NCBI GenBank assembly: GCA_902492015.1
Contig: CABUJR010000002.1
Location: 1-64,000, forward strand
Reading direction: 5' to 3'
Length of the DNA stretch: 64,000 nucleotides
Source: an uncultured Eubacteriales bacterium
GTDB lineage: Bacteria; Bacillota; Clostridia; TANB77; CAG-508
Part shown: one piece after another, positions 9,899 through 18,508 of the stretch
Position numbering within the stretch: the stretch's first letter is position 1
Layout of the letters: the number at the start of each line of letters is the position of its first letter
The notes under the pieces: generated by a model
Seen by the model: the letters and a program-made list of their open reading frames with translations, nothing else
Told to the model about the DNA's origin: nothing
Database searches by the model: none
Translations under genes and position numbers: made by a program

Positions 9899-10402
9899 AT
9901 GAATAAATATTTAGAATTAGGTCAAATAGTAAATGTTAAAGGTTTAAAAGGAGAAGTAAAAGTTAATTCTTTTACAGATGATAATACTAAATTTGAAAGA
10001 ATACCAAAAGTTTTTATAAAACAAAAAAATAATTTAACAGAATTTGAAATAGAAAAAGTTGGTTATAGTAAAAGTCAAGTAATAATTAAATTCAAAAATA
10101 TTGATACTATTGAAGAAGCAGAAAAATTAAGAAATTCATATATCGTTGTAGATAGAGAAATTTTTGGAGAGCTTCCAGAAGGAGTATATTATATAGCGGA
10201 TTTAATTGGACTTGAAGTATATACAGAAACTAATGAGTATCTAGGAAAAGTAGATGATATTTTTTCAACAGGAAGTAATGATGTTTATGTAGTAAAAGAT
10301 GAGCTAGGAAAGCAAAAACTTTTACCTGGAATAGATGAAGTTATTAAAAAGATTGATTTAGAATCTGGAAAAATAATAGTAAATCTAATAAAAGGACTTT
10401 AA
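9899..10402 (+). CDS. rimM: 16S rRNA processing protein RimM
   Basis: RimM assists maturation of the 30S head and binds S19. The protein has the N-terminal LGQIVNVKGLKGEVKVN signature and the PRC-barrel part GLEVYTETNEYLGKVDDI, GSNDVYVV and LLPGIDEVI. The AGGTG overlapping the khpA stop is spaced for the ATG at 9899, giving 167 residues. An upstream GTG at 9890 would leave no ribosome site. It ends two bases before trmD, implying translational coupling. Confidence 0.93.
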   Translation: MNKYLELGQIVNVKGLKGEVKVNSFTDDNTKFERIPKVFIKQKNNLTEFEIEKVGYSKSQVIIKFKNIDTIEEAEKLRNSYIVVDREIFGELPEGVYYIADLIGLEVYTETNEYLGKVDDIFSTGSNDVYVVKDELGKQKLLPGIDEVIKKIDLESGKIIVNLIKGL

Positions 10403-10404
10403 AA

Positions 10405-11127
10405 ATGAAATTTGATGTATTAACTCTTTTTCCTGAAATGTTTGAGCCTATAAAGCAAAGCATTATAGGAAGAGCAACAGAAAAAGAATTATTAGAAATT
10501 AATTTTATAAATATTAGAGATTTTTCTAAAGATAAGCATAAAAAAGTTGATGATACAATTTATGGAGGAGGAGCAGGAATGCTTATAAAACCAGATGTTG
10601 TATGGGATGCTTATCAATCAGTAAAATCAGAAAAGTCTAAAGTAATATATTTATCGCCACAAGGAAATAAACTTTGTCAAAGTAAGGTTGAAGAATTAGC
10701 CAAAGAAGAACATTTAATTCTACTTTGTGGACACTATGAAGGAATAGATCAAAGGGTAATAGATAAAATTGTAGATGAGGAAGTCTCAATAGGAGATTAT
10801 GTATTAACTGGAGGAGAAATACCAGCAATGGTATTAATAGATAGTGTTTCTAGATATATTGATGGAGTAATAACAGCTGAATCAACTTCAGAAGAAAGTT
10901 TTTCAAAAGGACTTTTAGAATACCCACAATATACAAGACCAGAAAGCTTTTTAGGAATACAAGTTCCAGAAGTATTAAAATCTGGTCATCATGAAAATAT
11001 AGAAAAATGGAGAAGAAAAGAGGCTATAAAAACGACTTACATAAAAAGACCTGAGCTTTTAGAAAAAGCCGAATTAACTGATGAAGAAATAGAATATGTG
11101 AAAGAGTTAAGAAATAAAAAGGATTAA
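10405..11127 (+). CDS. trmD: tRNA (guanine-N1)-methyltransferase TrmD
   Basis: TrmD adds the m1G37 modification that prevents +1 frameshifting in tRNAs with G36-G37. The 240-residue protein has the knotted SPOUT fold signatures LCGHYEGIDQRV, SIGDYVLTGGE and the C-terminal WRRKEAIKTTY. It sits between rimM and rplS as usual. It is relevant here because the anomalous tRNA at 13432 has C36-G37, not the G36-G37 that TrmD prefers, so its G37 may stay unmodified. Confidence 0.96.
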   Translation: MKFDVLTLFPEMFEPIKQSIIGRATEKELLEINFINIRDFSKDKHKKVDDTIYGGGAGMLIKPDVVWDAYQSVKSEKSKVIYLSPQGNKLCQSKVEELAKEEHLILLCGHYEGIDQRVIDKIVDEEVSIGDYVLTGGEIPAMVLIDSVSRYIDGVITAESTSEESFSKGLLEYPQYTRPESFLGIQVPEVLKSGHHENIEKWRRKEAIKTTYIKRPELLEKAELTDEEIEYVKELRNKKD

Positions 11128-11166
11128 AAAGAAATCCATTATATTGAAAGAAGGAGGAAAAATTAA

Positions 11167-11673
11167 ATGGATATTTTAAAATCTATTGAACATGAGCAGT
11201 TAAAAAATAAAATACCAGAATTAAAAATAGGTAATACTGTTAGAGTTCATGTTAGAATAAAAGAAGGAAATAAAGAAAGAATCCAAGTTTTTGAAGGAAT
11301 CATAATAAAAAAACAAGGTGGAGGAGTAAATGCAACATTTACAGTAAGAAGAATTTCTTATGGTGTTGGTGTTGAAAAAACATTTTTAGTTCACTCACCA
11401 ATGATTGAAAAAGTTGAAGTAGTTAGAGTAGGTAAAGCAAGAAGAGCTAAATTATATTATTTAAGAGACAGAGTAGGTAAAGCTGCTAAAACTAAAGAAA
11501 AAGTTGGAGCAAGAATTGAAAATAAAGAAATTATTGTTAAAGAGGAAGTTGTTCCAGGTGAAGCTACAGCTGAAGAAGTAGTTACTGAAGAAGTAGTAGC
11601 AGAAGCAGTTGAAGCTGAAAAAGTTCAAAATGAAAAACAAGCAGAAGAAAAAAAAGCAAAAACTGAAGAATAA
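11167..11673 (+). CDS. rplS: 50S ribosomal protein L19 with an acidic C-terminal extension
   Basis: Residues 1-115 are a normal L19 (TVRVHVRIKEGNKERIQVF, FTVRRISYGVGVEKTF, RVGKARRAKLYYLRDRVGKA). L19 lies at the 30S-50S interface. Typical L19 is about 115 residues. This one continues for about 50 more, rich in Glu, Ala, Val and Lys (for example GEATAEEVVTEEVVAEAVEA). The start has AAAGAAGGAGG upstream. A terminator follows directly. Confidence 0.95.
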   Translation: MDILKSIEHEQLKNKIPELKIGNTVRVHVRIKEGNKERIQVFEGIIIKKQGGGVNATFTVRRISYGVGVEKTFLVHSPMIEKVEVVRVGKARRAKLYYLRDRVGKAAKTKEKVGARIENKEIIVKEEVVPGEATAEEVVTEEVVAEAVEAEKVQNEKQAEEKKAKTEE

Positions 11674-11680
11674 GATATAA

Positions 11681-11720
11681 AGCGAGGTTACATTAAAAAG
11701 TAATCTCGCTATTTTTATTT
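11681..11720 (+). terminator. Intrinsic terminator after rplS
   Basis: AGCGAGGTTAC (11681-11691) pairs with GTAATCTCGCT (11700-11710) and is followed by a T-rich run. It ends the ylxM-rplS operon. Confidence 0.85.
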
Positions 11721-11882
11721 TATATAAATACTAAAAAATGTAGAAAAAAGTAGATATTAAGCGTGATTTGTAGAAACACTAAAATTACTTTATAAAATTT
11801 GTTAAAAAAATATAATTGACAATTATTAAATTAAAATCTAAAATATATAAGGTTTAAAATACAAAAGTAAAATGAGGTAAGT

Positions 11883-12881
11883 ATGAAATTTATAACTAAA
11901 ATACGAATATTTTTTAAAAGATTAAAATATACTAGAAAAAAGTTAGAAAAACTTGCTACTGCTTTACCAATACAAGAAATAGAAGAACTACAAAATGAAA
12001 CAAAGAATGAAGAACTCATAGATAAAATTGACAGAGAGAAATTTGAAATCATAGATGTAAGTGTAAAATTAAAAAAATATATAAATAAACATATACTATA
12101 TGAAAAAAATATAAATAGAGAAATTAGAAAATGTGATATAAAAGAAATTATTAATTTAATTAAGAAAAAAAATGAGGTAAGAGTAAATACTTTAAGAATA
12201 AGTGGAGATATAGTAGATGAACTATTTTCAATTATTGAAAATAATATAGAAGAAAAAATGTCATTAGGTGAAGTAGAAATAGATATATCAAATAGAAAAT
12301 TTAAGATAAAGAATTTTATAGAAAAGCATAATAAAATTTCATGTATATTAAAATTTAAAATATTATCTTTAGATGATTTGAGTACTGAGGAATTAGAGTT
12401 TTTACACAGCAGATACGGAATTATATATATTTACGCAAATGAGGAATATTACTTAGATGAATTATTAGAAATGATTCAAAGATTAAAAAGATTTATTCCA
12501 AATGAAAGTAAAAATGATTTAGAAACAGCAAAAAAAATATTAAAATTGATAGCTGATACATTTGAGTTATATGAACCCAAAAGTTATGAAATGAAGAAAA
12601 AAAGTGTATTTTTAGTAAATGGAGAAATATTAAAGTTACCGAATTTTAAAGTAGTAGAAAATACATCACATTATTCAAGTATAAGGAATATATTTTCAGA
12701 TGGAAAAGCAAATGAGATAGGATTAAAGCGAATTTGCAAAGAAACATTAAAATTGGCTAAATTTAATGTTATTGAAACAATAGAATCTTTCACAAATACA
12801 ATTAAAAGACCAGATTTAATAATAGATAATATTAAATATAGAATAGAAATAAAATCAAATAAAATAGAGCTAGTAAGATAA
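11883..12881 (+). CDS. Protein of unknown function
   Basis: Not recognised. A 332-residue, highly charged protein without membrane segments. Residues 15-75 are probably coiled coil. The C-terminal 60 residues end in RPDLIIDNIKYRIEIKSNK, whose D...EIK spacing recalls the core of a restriction-endonuclease-like fold, but other catalytic residues cannot be assigned. The start has AAATGAGGTAAGT upstream. It stands alone between the rplS terminator and an AT-rich repeat tract, an accessory-type position. Confidence 0.6.
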   Translation: MKFITKIRIFFKRLKYTRKKLEKLATALPIQEIEELQNETKNEELIDKIDREKFEIIDVSVKLKKYINKHILYEKNINREIRKCDIKEIINLIKKKNEVRVNTLRISGDIVDELFSIIENNIEEKMSLGEVEIDISNRKFKIKNFIEKHNKISCILKFKILSLDDLSTEELEFLHSRYGIIYIYANEEYYLDELLEMIQRLKRFIPNESKNDLETAKKILKLIADTFELYEPKSYEMKKKSVFLVNGEILKLPNFKVVENTSHYSSIRNIFSDGKANEIGLKRICKETLKLAKFNVIETIESFTNTIKRPDLIIDNIKYRIEIKSNKIELVR

Positions 12882-12929
12882 ATAAAAAGCAAGTTTGAAA
12901 TAAAAGTAATAAAAAGAGAAATTAAATAA

Positions 12930-13090
12930 CAAAAAGTGAATAATTAAGAACTAAGTAATAAAATGAAGCAGTAAAATTAAATAATAAAAATTGAGTAACA
13001 AGAACTATGTAGTAAAATGAAGTAATAAATTAAAATAATAAAAATCGAGTAATAAAAATTAATTAATAATAGATTTAAGTAAAATAATAA
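12930..13090. repeat. Degenerate AT-rich direct repeats
   Basis: The 365-base gap between 12882 and the first tRNA-Gly contains imperfect repeats about 50-65 bases long. Their shared parts read like AAGAACTAnGTAnTAAAATGAAG and nTAATAAAAATnGAGTAA. Units start near 12935, 12990 and 13045. The last ~100 bases carry the tRNA promoter. No gene is seen in this gap. Confidence 0.45.
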
Positions 13091-13192
13091 AATTTGATAT
13101 TTAAATAAAAATGAAAGATAGTTATAAAATAATAAAAAAGAATTATATAATTATATGAATTATGAAAAGATGTAAAAAAAACAAAAAAAGTC

Positions 13193-13221
13193 TTGACAAA
13201 TAAAAATATATATTTTATAAT
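13193..13221 (+). promoter_or_regulatory. Consensus sigma-A promoter of the first tRNA-Gly
   Basis: TTGACA (13193-13198) and TATAAT (13216-13221), both perfect, are separated by 17 bases. The tRNA begins 25 bases after the -10 element. Confidence 0.9.
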
Positions 13222-13246
13222 TTATACTTGTCAGAGGGAAATATAT

Positions 13247-13320
<74 letters not shown>

Positions 13321-13354
13321 AAAGCCTCATGAAATATCTCATGAGGCTTTTTTA
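13321..13354 (+). terminator. Terminator of the first tRNA-Gly
   Basis: A perfect 12-bp stem, AAAGCCTCATGA (13321-13332) with TCATGAGGCTTT (13339-13350), followed by Ts. Confidence 0.92.
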
Positions 13355-13370
13355 CGAGGATGGTATATAC

Positions 13371-13399
13371 TTGAAAAGAAAACAATATTCGTGTATAAT
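13371..13399 (+). promoter_or_regulatory. Promoter of the second tRNA-Gly
   Basis: TTGAAA (13371-13376) and TATAAT (13394-13399) with 17 bases between them, 32 bases before the tRNA. The second tRNA is therefore a separate transcription unit and probably expressed. Confidence 0.8.
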
Positions 13400-13431
13400 A
13401 TAGAAGTATAAGATAAAATAATTAAATAAAT

Positions 13432-13519
<88 letters not shown>

Positions 13520-13626
13520 CAACATTTCTCAACGTTTTTCAACAGTTTTGAAAGTGCTGAAAAATCAGCTTTTTACATTCAATAGTGTTGAATGGTTTTC
13601 AATGATTTTGAGTGGTGAGAAACCTA

Positions 13627-13680
13627 TTGGTCAACAAATGAAAATCTGTTGACCAAAAAAGTAGCATTTTGTTGACCAAC
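13627..13680. repeat. Three GTTGACCAA sites near attL
   Basis: TTGGTCAACA (13627-13636) and TGTTGACCAA (13647-13656) form a perfect 10-bp inverted repeat. A third copy, TTGTTGACCAA, lies at 13669-13679. Their position 130-190 bases inside attL suggests binding sites for the integrase, an excision factor or a regulator. They lie in the 426-base gene-free stretch 13506-13931. Confidence 0.55.
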
Positions 13681-13725
13681 GACTTTGAAAATTCAACTGG
13701 CACAATAAATACAGAAATCGTTTTG

Positions 13726-13760
13726 GTGAGTGAAAATTGCATTTTTTTACTCACTTTTTT
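13726..13760 (+). terminator. Terminator-like hairpin inside the left end of the element
   Basis: GTGAGT (13726-13731) pairs with ACTCAC (13749-13754), with further AAAAT/ATTTT pairing inside, followed by six Ts. It may block read-through from the tRNA promoter into the element cargo. Confidence 0.55.
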
Positions 13761-13861
13761 AAAAAGTGGAGCGTAGGTGGGAGAAAAATATAAATGAATA
13801 GTGTTAGAAAATGTTGTATAGTGTCAAAAATAAATGAAAAATAAGCACCCACTTGTTAATA

Positions 13862-13896
13862 ATTCTATTTAATATTAAATAGAATCGTGGTATAAT
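13862..13896 (+). promoter_or_regulatory. Perfect 24-bp palindrome overlapping an extended -10 promoter
   Basis: A perfect dyad from 13862 to 13885 (each arm ATTCTATTTAAT) ends five bases before TATAAT (13891-13896), which is preceded by TGG, an extended -10. A protein bound to the palindrome would cover the -35 region. The promoter faces the three-gene module beginning at 13932, so this is probably its operator. Confidence 0.7.
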
Positions 13897-13931
13897 TGGT
13901 GTGATTAAATTATAAGAAAAGAGGTTTTTTT

Positions 13932-14474
13932 ATGGCAGAATGGAATAAAAGAGGTATTCCTCACAAGGGATGGATTTGTATAGATGTTTTGGATTTAAGA
14001 GAAGAAGCTGATTCAGCACAAGAATTTGAATATGCACAATGTGAAATGTGTGATAAGGAGAAATTAAGATTTTTTCATGTCATGAAACATCCAGAATATC
14101 CAGATATTTTGAATGTAGGTTGTATTTGTGCTGAAAAGATGTCTGATGATTATATAAATCCTAGCAAAATGGAAAATGAATTAAGAAAAAAAGCTTCTAG
14201 AAGATGTAATTTTAAACGAGTAGAATGGAAATTCAATAGAATTAAAAATACATATAGTAAAAAATATAGAGGCGAAAATATAACTATTATGAAAAGTAGA
14301 TATGGTAATAATTGGGGAGTATTATTTGCTAATAAACAAAAATGGGAATATAAAGGAAATAAAATTTTATCTTTTGAATTAGCAGAAAAAGTAGCATTTG
14401 AAATGTTTGATGAGTTACATACAACAAAAGCGGAAAGAGAAAATCGTTGGTATAATGAAAATATAAATTTTTAA
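13932..14474 (+). CDS. Cys/His-rich protein of unknown function, first gene of the kinase-HIRAN module
   Basis: Not a family I can name. Of 180 residues, positions 37-66 carry C37, C40, H49, H53, C64 and C66 (QCEMC ... HVMKHPEY ... VGCICAEKM), a likely zinc-binding knuckle. The start RGIPHKGWICIDVLDL is a conserved-looking block. The C-terminal half is basic and could bind nucleic acid. GAGG precedes the ATG. It follows an extended -10 promoter with a perfect palindromic operator and lies 74 bases before the HipA-like kinase. Confidence 0.75.
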   Translation: MAEWNKRGIPHKGWICIDVLDLREEADSAQEFEYAQCEMCDKEKLRFFHVMKHPEYPDILNVGCICAEKMSDDYINPSKMENELRKKASRRCNFKRVEWKFNRIKNTYSKKYRGENITIMKSRYGNNWGVLFANKQKWEYKGNKILSFELAEKVAFEMFDELHTTKAERENRWYNENINF

Positions 14475-14548
14475 AAATATAGAAAAATAGTAAAAAATAT
14501 GTTAAAATTATAATGTGTGTATTATTAATAAATTTAAATGGAGAAAAA

Positions 14549-15424
14549 ATGTTAAAATATAGAATACTTAAAAATAGAAAAGATTTTATGTTTTTGAAAT
14601 TAGATAGAAATAACCCTAAAGGAAGTAGACAAAAAAGAGTTATTGTTGATTTGCAAAAAAGAAAATTGAGAATTGGTTTTTTTAAATATGAAAAATATAA
14701 TTGTACAGAAGCTTGTTCTGAAAAATTAGCATATGAAATTGCGAAAATTTTAAAAATTAAAACGGCACAAATAGAATTTGCAAAAGATGAAAATGGAACT
14801 TTAGGAATAATTAGTTATTTGTTTAGTACTTCAGAAAATCCTCATACAGATGCAAAAGATTTTTTTAATGCAAACGATTTTGATAGAAAAAAATTTTGTA
14901 CATTAAATAGTATTAAAGCTTTTTTAGATAAGTATGGAAAAAATGAGTTTGGTTCATTTATTGAAATGATGGTATTTGATGCTTTAATAGGAGAAACAGA
15001 TAGACATGAAGAAAATTGGGGGCTTTTAAAAATTGATAGAAATAAATATACTATGTCTCCATTATATGATACAGGCTGTAATTTGCTTAGACAATTTAAA
15101 GATATTAATATAGCAAAACCTTATTATAATAAAGAAAAGAAGCTAGAAGATTATGCTAAAAAGTCTCAAACATGTATATATAAAGAAAATGGTATAGGAA
15201 GATATAAACATTTTGAATTAATTGAAAAGCTAATTAGAGATTATCCAGATATAACTAAGTTAAAAATTGAAAATATAAAAAGATTAAAAAATTGGAAAAT
15301 AAGATGGATTTTAAATAAATTACCAAAAGGAATAATTGAAGATATGCATAAAGAGTATATCTATAAATATATTATAATAAGAAAAAATATATTATTAAAA
15401 TTTTTAGAGGAAGGAGAAAATTAA
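14549..15424 (+). CDS. HipA-like serine/threonine kinase domain protein
   Basis: A 291-residue protein with the HipA C-terminal kinase core: FFKYEKYNCTEACSEKLA (probable ATP lysine and helix-C glutamate), the catalytic loop GETDRHEENWGLL (D151, N156) and MSPLYDTGCNLL (D174, metal-binding Asp). HipA toxins phosphorylate translation components such as Glu-tRNA synthetase. This one lacks the usual N-terminal HipA subdomain. GGAG before the ATG at 14549 favours this start over 14513. It ends two bases before the HIRAN gene, so the two are translationally coupled. Function as a toxin or defence kinase is inferred. Confidence 0.78.
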   Translation: MLKYRILKNRKDFMFLKLDRNNPKGSRQKRVIVDLQKRKLRIGFFKYEKYNCTEACSEKLAYEIAKILKIKTAQIEFAKDENGTLGIISYLFSTSENPHTDAKDFFNANDFDRKKFCTLNSIKAFLDKYGKNEFGSFIEMMVFDALIGETDRHEENWGLLKIDRNKYTMSPLYDTGCNLLRQFKDINIAKPYYNKEKKLEDYAKKSQTCIYKENGIGRYKHFELIEKLIRDYPDITKLKIENIKRLKNWKIRWILNKLPKGIIEDMHKEYIYKYIIIRKNILLKFLEEGEN

Positions 15425-15426
15425 TA

Positions 15427-16083
15427 ATGAAAAAAGAATTATGGCTTATTTGGAAAGAACCAATTAGTAGAAGAAGATATGTTATAGGTACTTTAATAAA
15501 GCATGATCATAATTATAATTTTAGATATAATTATACTAAAAAAGAATTTGAAAAAATAAATTTTGATTTTTTTCCTGGATTTAATAATGTAGAAGATATT
15601 TATAATAGTAATGTAATGTTTGATTCAATATTGAGCAGATTACCGAATAAAAATAGACCAGATTATTTAAATATATTAAAAGCATATGGTTTAAATGAAA
15701 AAAATACTGAAATGGAAATATTAGAAAAAACAAAAGGTAGGTTATGGACGGATAGTTTTGAATTTGTACCTGCTTTTGATGAAAATAATGTTGAATTTGA
15801 AATTGTTGGAATTAGTCATTGCCCTGAATTTAAGAAATGTAAAGATAAATTAAAAATTGGTGATGAATTATTATTAAAACATGAAAAAAATGATTATGAT
15901 AAAAATGCGGTAATAATTTTATATGAAAATTATAAAATTGGTTATGTACCGAGATATTATAGTGAACAAATAGATAAAATATTAAATGATAATGTTGAAT
16001 ATAAAGCTTTTATTTTAGATTTAAAAATAGAATCTAAAATAGAAGATGAATTAATTTCTGTAAAGTTTGAAATAAAAAGATAA
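15427..16083 (+). CDS. HIRAN-domain protein with a HipA-N-like N-terminal half
   Basis: The C-terminal part (about residues 123-200) is a HIRAN domain: FEIVGISHCPEF ... GDELLLKHEKNDYDKNAVII ... IGYVPRYYSEQI. HIRAN domains bind single-stranded 3' DNA ends or stalled forks. The N-terminal part, with GTLIKHDHNYNFRYNY, FPGFNN, LPNKNRPDY and TKGRLWTDSFEFVP, resembles the small N-terminal subdomain found in HipA-type kinases. A plausible reading is a partner or antitoxin that joins DNA sensing to the kinase. A bidirectional terminator follows. Confidence 0.75.
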   Translation: MKKELWLIWKEPISRRRYVIGTLIKHDHNYNFRYNYTKKEFEKINFDFFPGFNNVEDIYNSNVMFDSILSRLPNKNRPDYLNILKAYGLNEKNTEMEILEKTKGRLWTDSFEFVPAFDENNVEFEIVGISHCPEFKKCKDKLKIGDELLLKHEKNDYDKNAVIILYENYKIGYVPRYYSEQIDKILNDNVEYKAFILDLKIESKIEDELISVKFEIKR

Positions 16084-16085
16084 AT

Positions 16086-16117
16086 AAAAAAGGGCACTCG
16101 TAAGAATGCCCTTTTTT
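16086..16117. terminator. Bidirectional terminator between the HIRAN gene and the integrase
   Basis: AAAAAAGGGCA pairs with TGCCCTTTTTT around a short loop, placed between convergent genes. Confidence 0.88.
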
Positions 16118-16126
16118 GTAGTAATT

Positions 16127-17362
16127 TTATCTAGTGATTTCTAAATCATTTTCTTGATTTTTTCCATCACTAATTTGGAAGGTAGAACGATTATTTAAAA
16201 TGTTATTGTTTATAAAGTAATCGTTTACTTTTTCTATTTCTTCTAGTTTATATTTATTAAAAATAGAAGTATATGTATTAAGTGTAATTGTTATGTCAGT
16301 ATGTCCCATTAATCTTTGTAGAGCAACAGCCCTCATACCAGATTCAATGCAACGTGTACCATAAGTATGTCTTAAAACGTGGGTAGAAATAGGAGTTTCA
16401 ATACCTAATTGTTTTGCAACATTTTTCAACTGTCTATTTACTGTGGAATTAAGAACAAGTCGTCCCTCTGGTGTAGTAAATAGCATATGATTTTTATGGT
16501 CTTTTGCAATTTCAATTTGTTCTATAATGAAATCTTTCATAAAGTCGGGAATAGGTAGTTCTCTTTGACCAGCATAAGTCTTTGTAGTAGAGCCTATACA
16601 CACTTGATTATCAATGTCTGTTGTTAGAGTTTTATTAATAGAGATTATATTTCTTTGAAGATTAATGTCGCCAATTTGTAAAGCTAATGCTTCACCAACA
16701 CGAAGTCCCATATATAATTCTAAAAGAATACAGTTTTTATATGGCATTTCTTCTGGTGTTAAAGAGGCAATGTATTCAGTTAATATCTTTTGTTCATCTA
16801 CTTGTAAGGCATGAAATACTTTATCTTCTTTTTTACTTTTAGGTTTTAATACTTCAAGCATAGGATTTTCGTGAATAAAACCTTTATTTAAAGAATATTC
16901 AAAAGCATTTTTCACTTGGAAAAATATTTTTTGAATAGAAGAATTACTATAATGTTCTGTTAATGAATTAAAGTAGCCTTGTAATTCTTCACTATTAATT
17001 TCATCTATTTTTTTATTAGCTAAATAACATTGATTTATTATTCTTATTGTATCTTTTGTTCTAGCATAACCTCTATCAGTAATTAAGTTTGAGTTATATT
17101 TTTTATCAAGTAAAAATTCAATTAGCTTTCCAAGAAATATTCCGTTATATTCAATATACAAAGTTGAGTTTTTTTGCATAGCCTGTTCTTCATAAAATTG
17201 TTCAGCTTTTTCTTTTGTTTTAAATGTTTTTTTACAACGTTTCTTTTCGCCAGTTTTAAAGTCAGTAACATAATAAGCACAAGTCCAAGTGTCTCTTTGT
17301 TTATTATAAAATACTGACCCTAACCCTAAATTGTTACTTTTATTTTTTCTTTTATTATCCAT
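16127..17362 (-). CDS. int: Tyrosine recombinase (integrase, Tn916/phage type)
   Basis: A 411-residue integrase. The N-terminal ~60 residues (GLGSVFYNKQRDTWTCAYYV ... TFKTKEKAEQFYEE) form an arm-type DNA-binding domain, followed by a SAM-like core-binding domain (EYNGIFLGKLIEFLL). The catalytic domain has MGLRVGEALAL (Arg), THVLRHTYGTR (His-x-x-Arg), LMGHTDITITLNTYT (His and the nucleophile Tyr). It catalyses integration at the tRNA-Gly 3' end and excision. It lies 22 bases downstream of the relaxase gene, in the same operon. Confidence 0.95.
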   Translation of the reverse strand: MDNKRKNKSNNLGLGSVFYNKQRDTWTCAYYVTDFKTGEKKRCKKTFKTKEKAEQFYEEQAMQKNSTLYIEYNGIFLGKLIEFLLDKKYNSNLITDRGYARTKDTIRIINQCYLANKKIDEINSEELQGYFNSLTEHYSNSSIQKIFFQVKNAFEYSLNKGFIHENPMLEVLKPKSKKEDKVFHALQVDEQKILTEYIASLTPEEMPYKNCILLELYMGLRVGEALALQIGDINLQRNIISINKTLTTDIDNQVCIGSTTKTYAGQRELPIPDFMKDFIIEQIEIAKDHKNHMLFTTPEGRLVLNSTVNRQLKNVAKQLGIETPISTHVLRHTYGTRCIESGMRAVALQRLMGHTDITITLNTYTSIFNKYKLEEIEKVNDYFINNNILNNRSTFQISDGKNQENDLEITR

Positions 17363-17384
17363 AATTTATCACCTTTAAACCTTT

Positions 17385-18440
17385 CTAATTTTTAAAATAT
17401 CTTTCTTTTGTATCAATTAGATTTGTTTCATTATCTTGAAGTAGTTCCTCTTGTAATTCTTCTTCGAGTTCTTCTTGTCTTTCTTCAATAATGCGTTCGT
17501 TCACCACTTGTTTTAATTGTTTGATAGACCAACCAATTAAATGACTTATAACTTCAAATGTTTTTTGAATATAGTTATTAAGTTTCTTACAAGTCTTTTC
17601 AAGTTTTGAACATTTATGTTCCAAGGTAGAACATTTATGGTTTAAATCGTCTAATGATTTTTGATTAGTTTCGTTAATAGCTTTTACTTTGATGTATTGT
17701 TGTGAAAGAGTATTGTATTTACGAATAACCTTTTTATAATGTTCTTTAATTTCTGCGACATTATCACTAGAAATCATTTCCTCAATGTGAGGAGATGATT
17801 TTTTTAGAAATTGTTGTTCTTCGAAGTTAGTTATTACCTTTAAGTCTTTAATGGCTAAATGTGTATTCTCGACGTTTCTACTACGTTCTAAATTAAAACC
17901 ACATTTAGTTAAATATTTATGGTAATTATCTTGAAGATTTGCGTAACTATTTTTGCCTTTCCAAAATTCAGAGCAAGAAATTTTATTAATTTCATTTTTG
18001 TTTTTATCAACTGTATGTATAACTGGAATATAGACTAAATGCATATGAGGATTTGATTCGTCCATATGTACTCTTGCTGAAATAATAAATTCCGAGCCTA
18101 AATTTTTGTAGTTAGAAACAAATTGATATGCACACTTGAAAAAACGTTTTGTTTCTTCGGGTCCGATTTCAATAAAAAATTCTGGACTTGCAGTAATAAG
18201 ATACTCACAAACCACATTATTAGTTACTTTCATCTGACCTTTTAAATTGTGTATTTTCTTTATTTCTTGAAACTTTTTTGAATAGGGCATGCTGCAAGAT
18301 TTGAGAGAATAGTTAAAAATACTTTTGCTTTTATCAATGTTGTCATTTGAATAGTTAGTATTTTTTCTCTCGTTATGTCTGAATATAATGTTTAGTTCTT
18401 TCAGTTTGTATTTTGAATTACGAATAATTGAAAATGCCAT
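17385..18440 (-). CDS. mob: MobV-family relaxase (Pre/Mob plasmid recombination enzyme)
   Basis: A 351-residue relaxase that would nick oriT and lead the DNA strand into a recipient. It has the MobV N-terminal block (RHNERKNTNYSNDNID ... FNYSL) and the metal-binding HMDESNPHMHLVYIPV (HxDExxPHxH). The C-terminal third is a long coiled coil ending in a Glu-rich stretch. GGAGG precedes the ATG at 18440. The ATG at 18452 overlaps that site and is rejected. An oriT-like sequence lies just upstream. Confidence 0.93.
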   Translation of the reverse strand: MAFSIIRNSKYKLKELNIIFRHNERKNTNYSNDNIDKSKSIFNYSLKSCSMPYSKKFQEIKKIHNLKGQMKVTNNVVCEYLITASPEFFIEIGPEETKRFFKCAYQFVSNYKNLGSEFIISARVHMDESNPHMHLVYIPVIHTVDKNKNEINKISCSEFWKGKNSYANLQDNYHKYLTKCGFNLERSRNVENTHLAIKDLKVITNFEEQQFLKKSSPHIEEMISSDNVAEIKEHYKKVIRKYNTLSQQYIKVKAINETNQKSLDDLNHKCSTLEHKCSKLEKTCKKLNNYIQKTFEVISHLIGWSIKQLKQVVNERIIEERQEELEEELQEELLQDNETNLIDTKERYFKN

Positions 18441-18508
18441 AAAAACCTCCATTTCAAATAAACTAGATTTTCTTATTAAATTTTCAATGTGCTACTTGGG
18501 GTTCTGTA

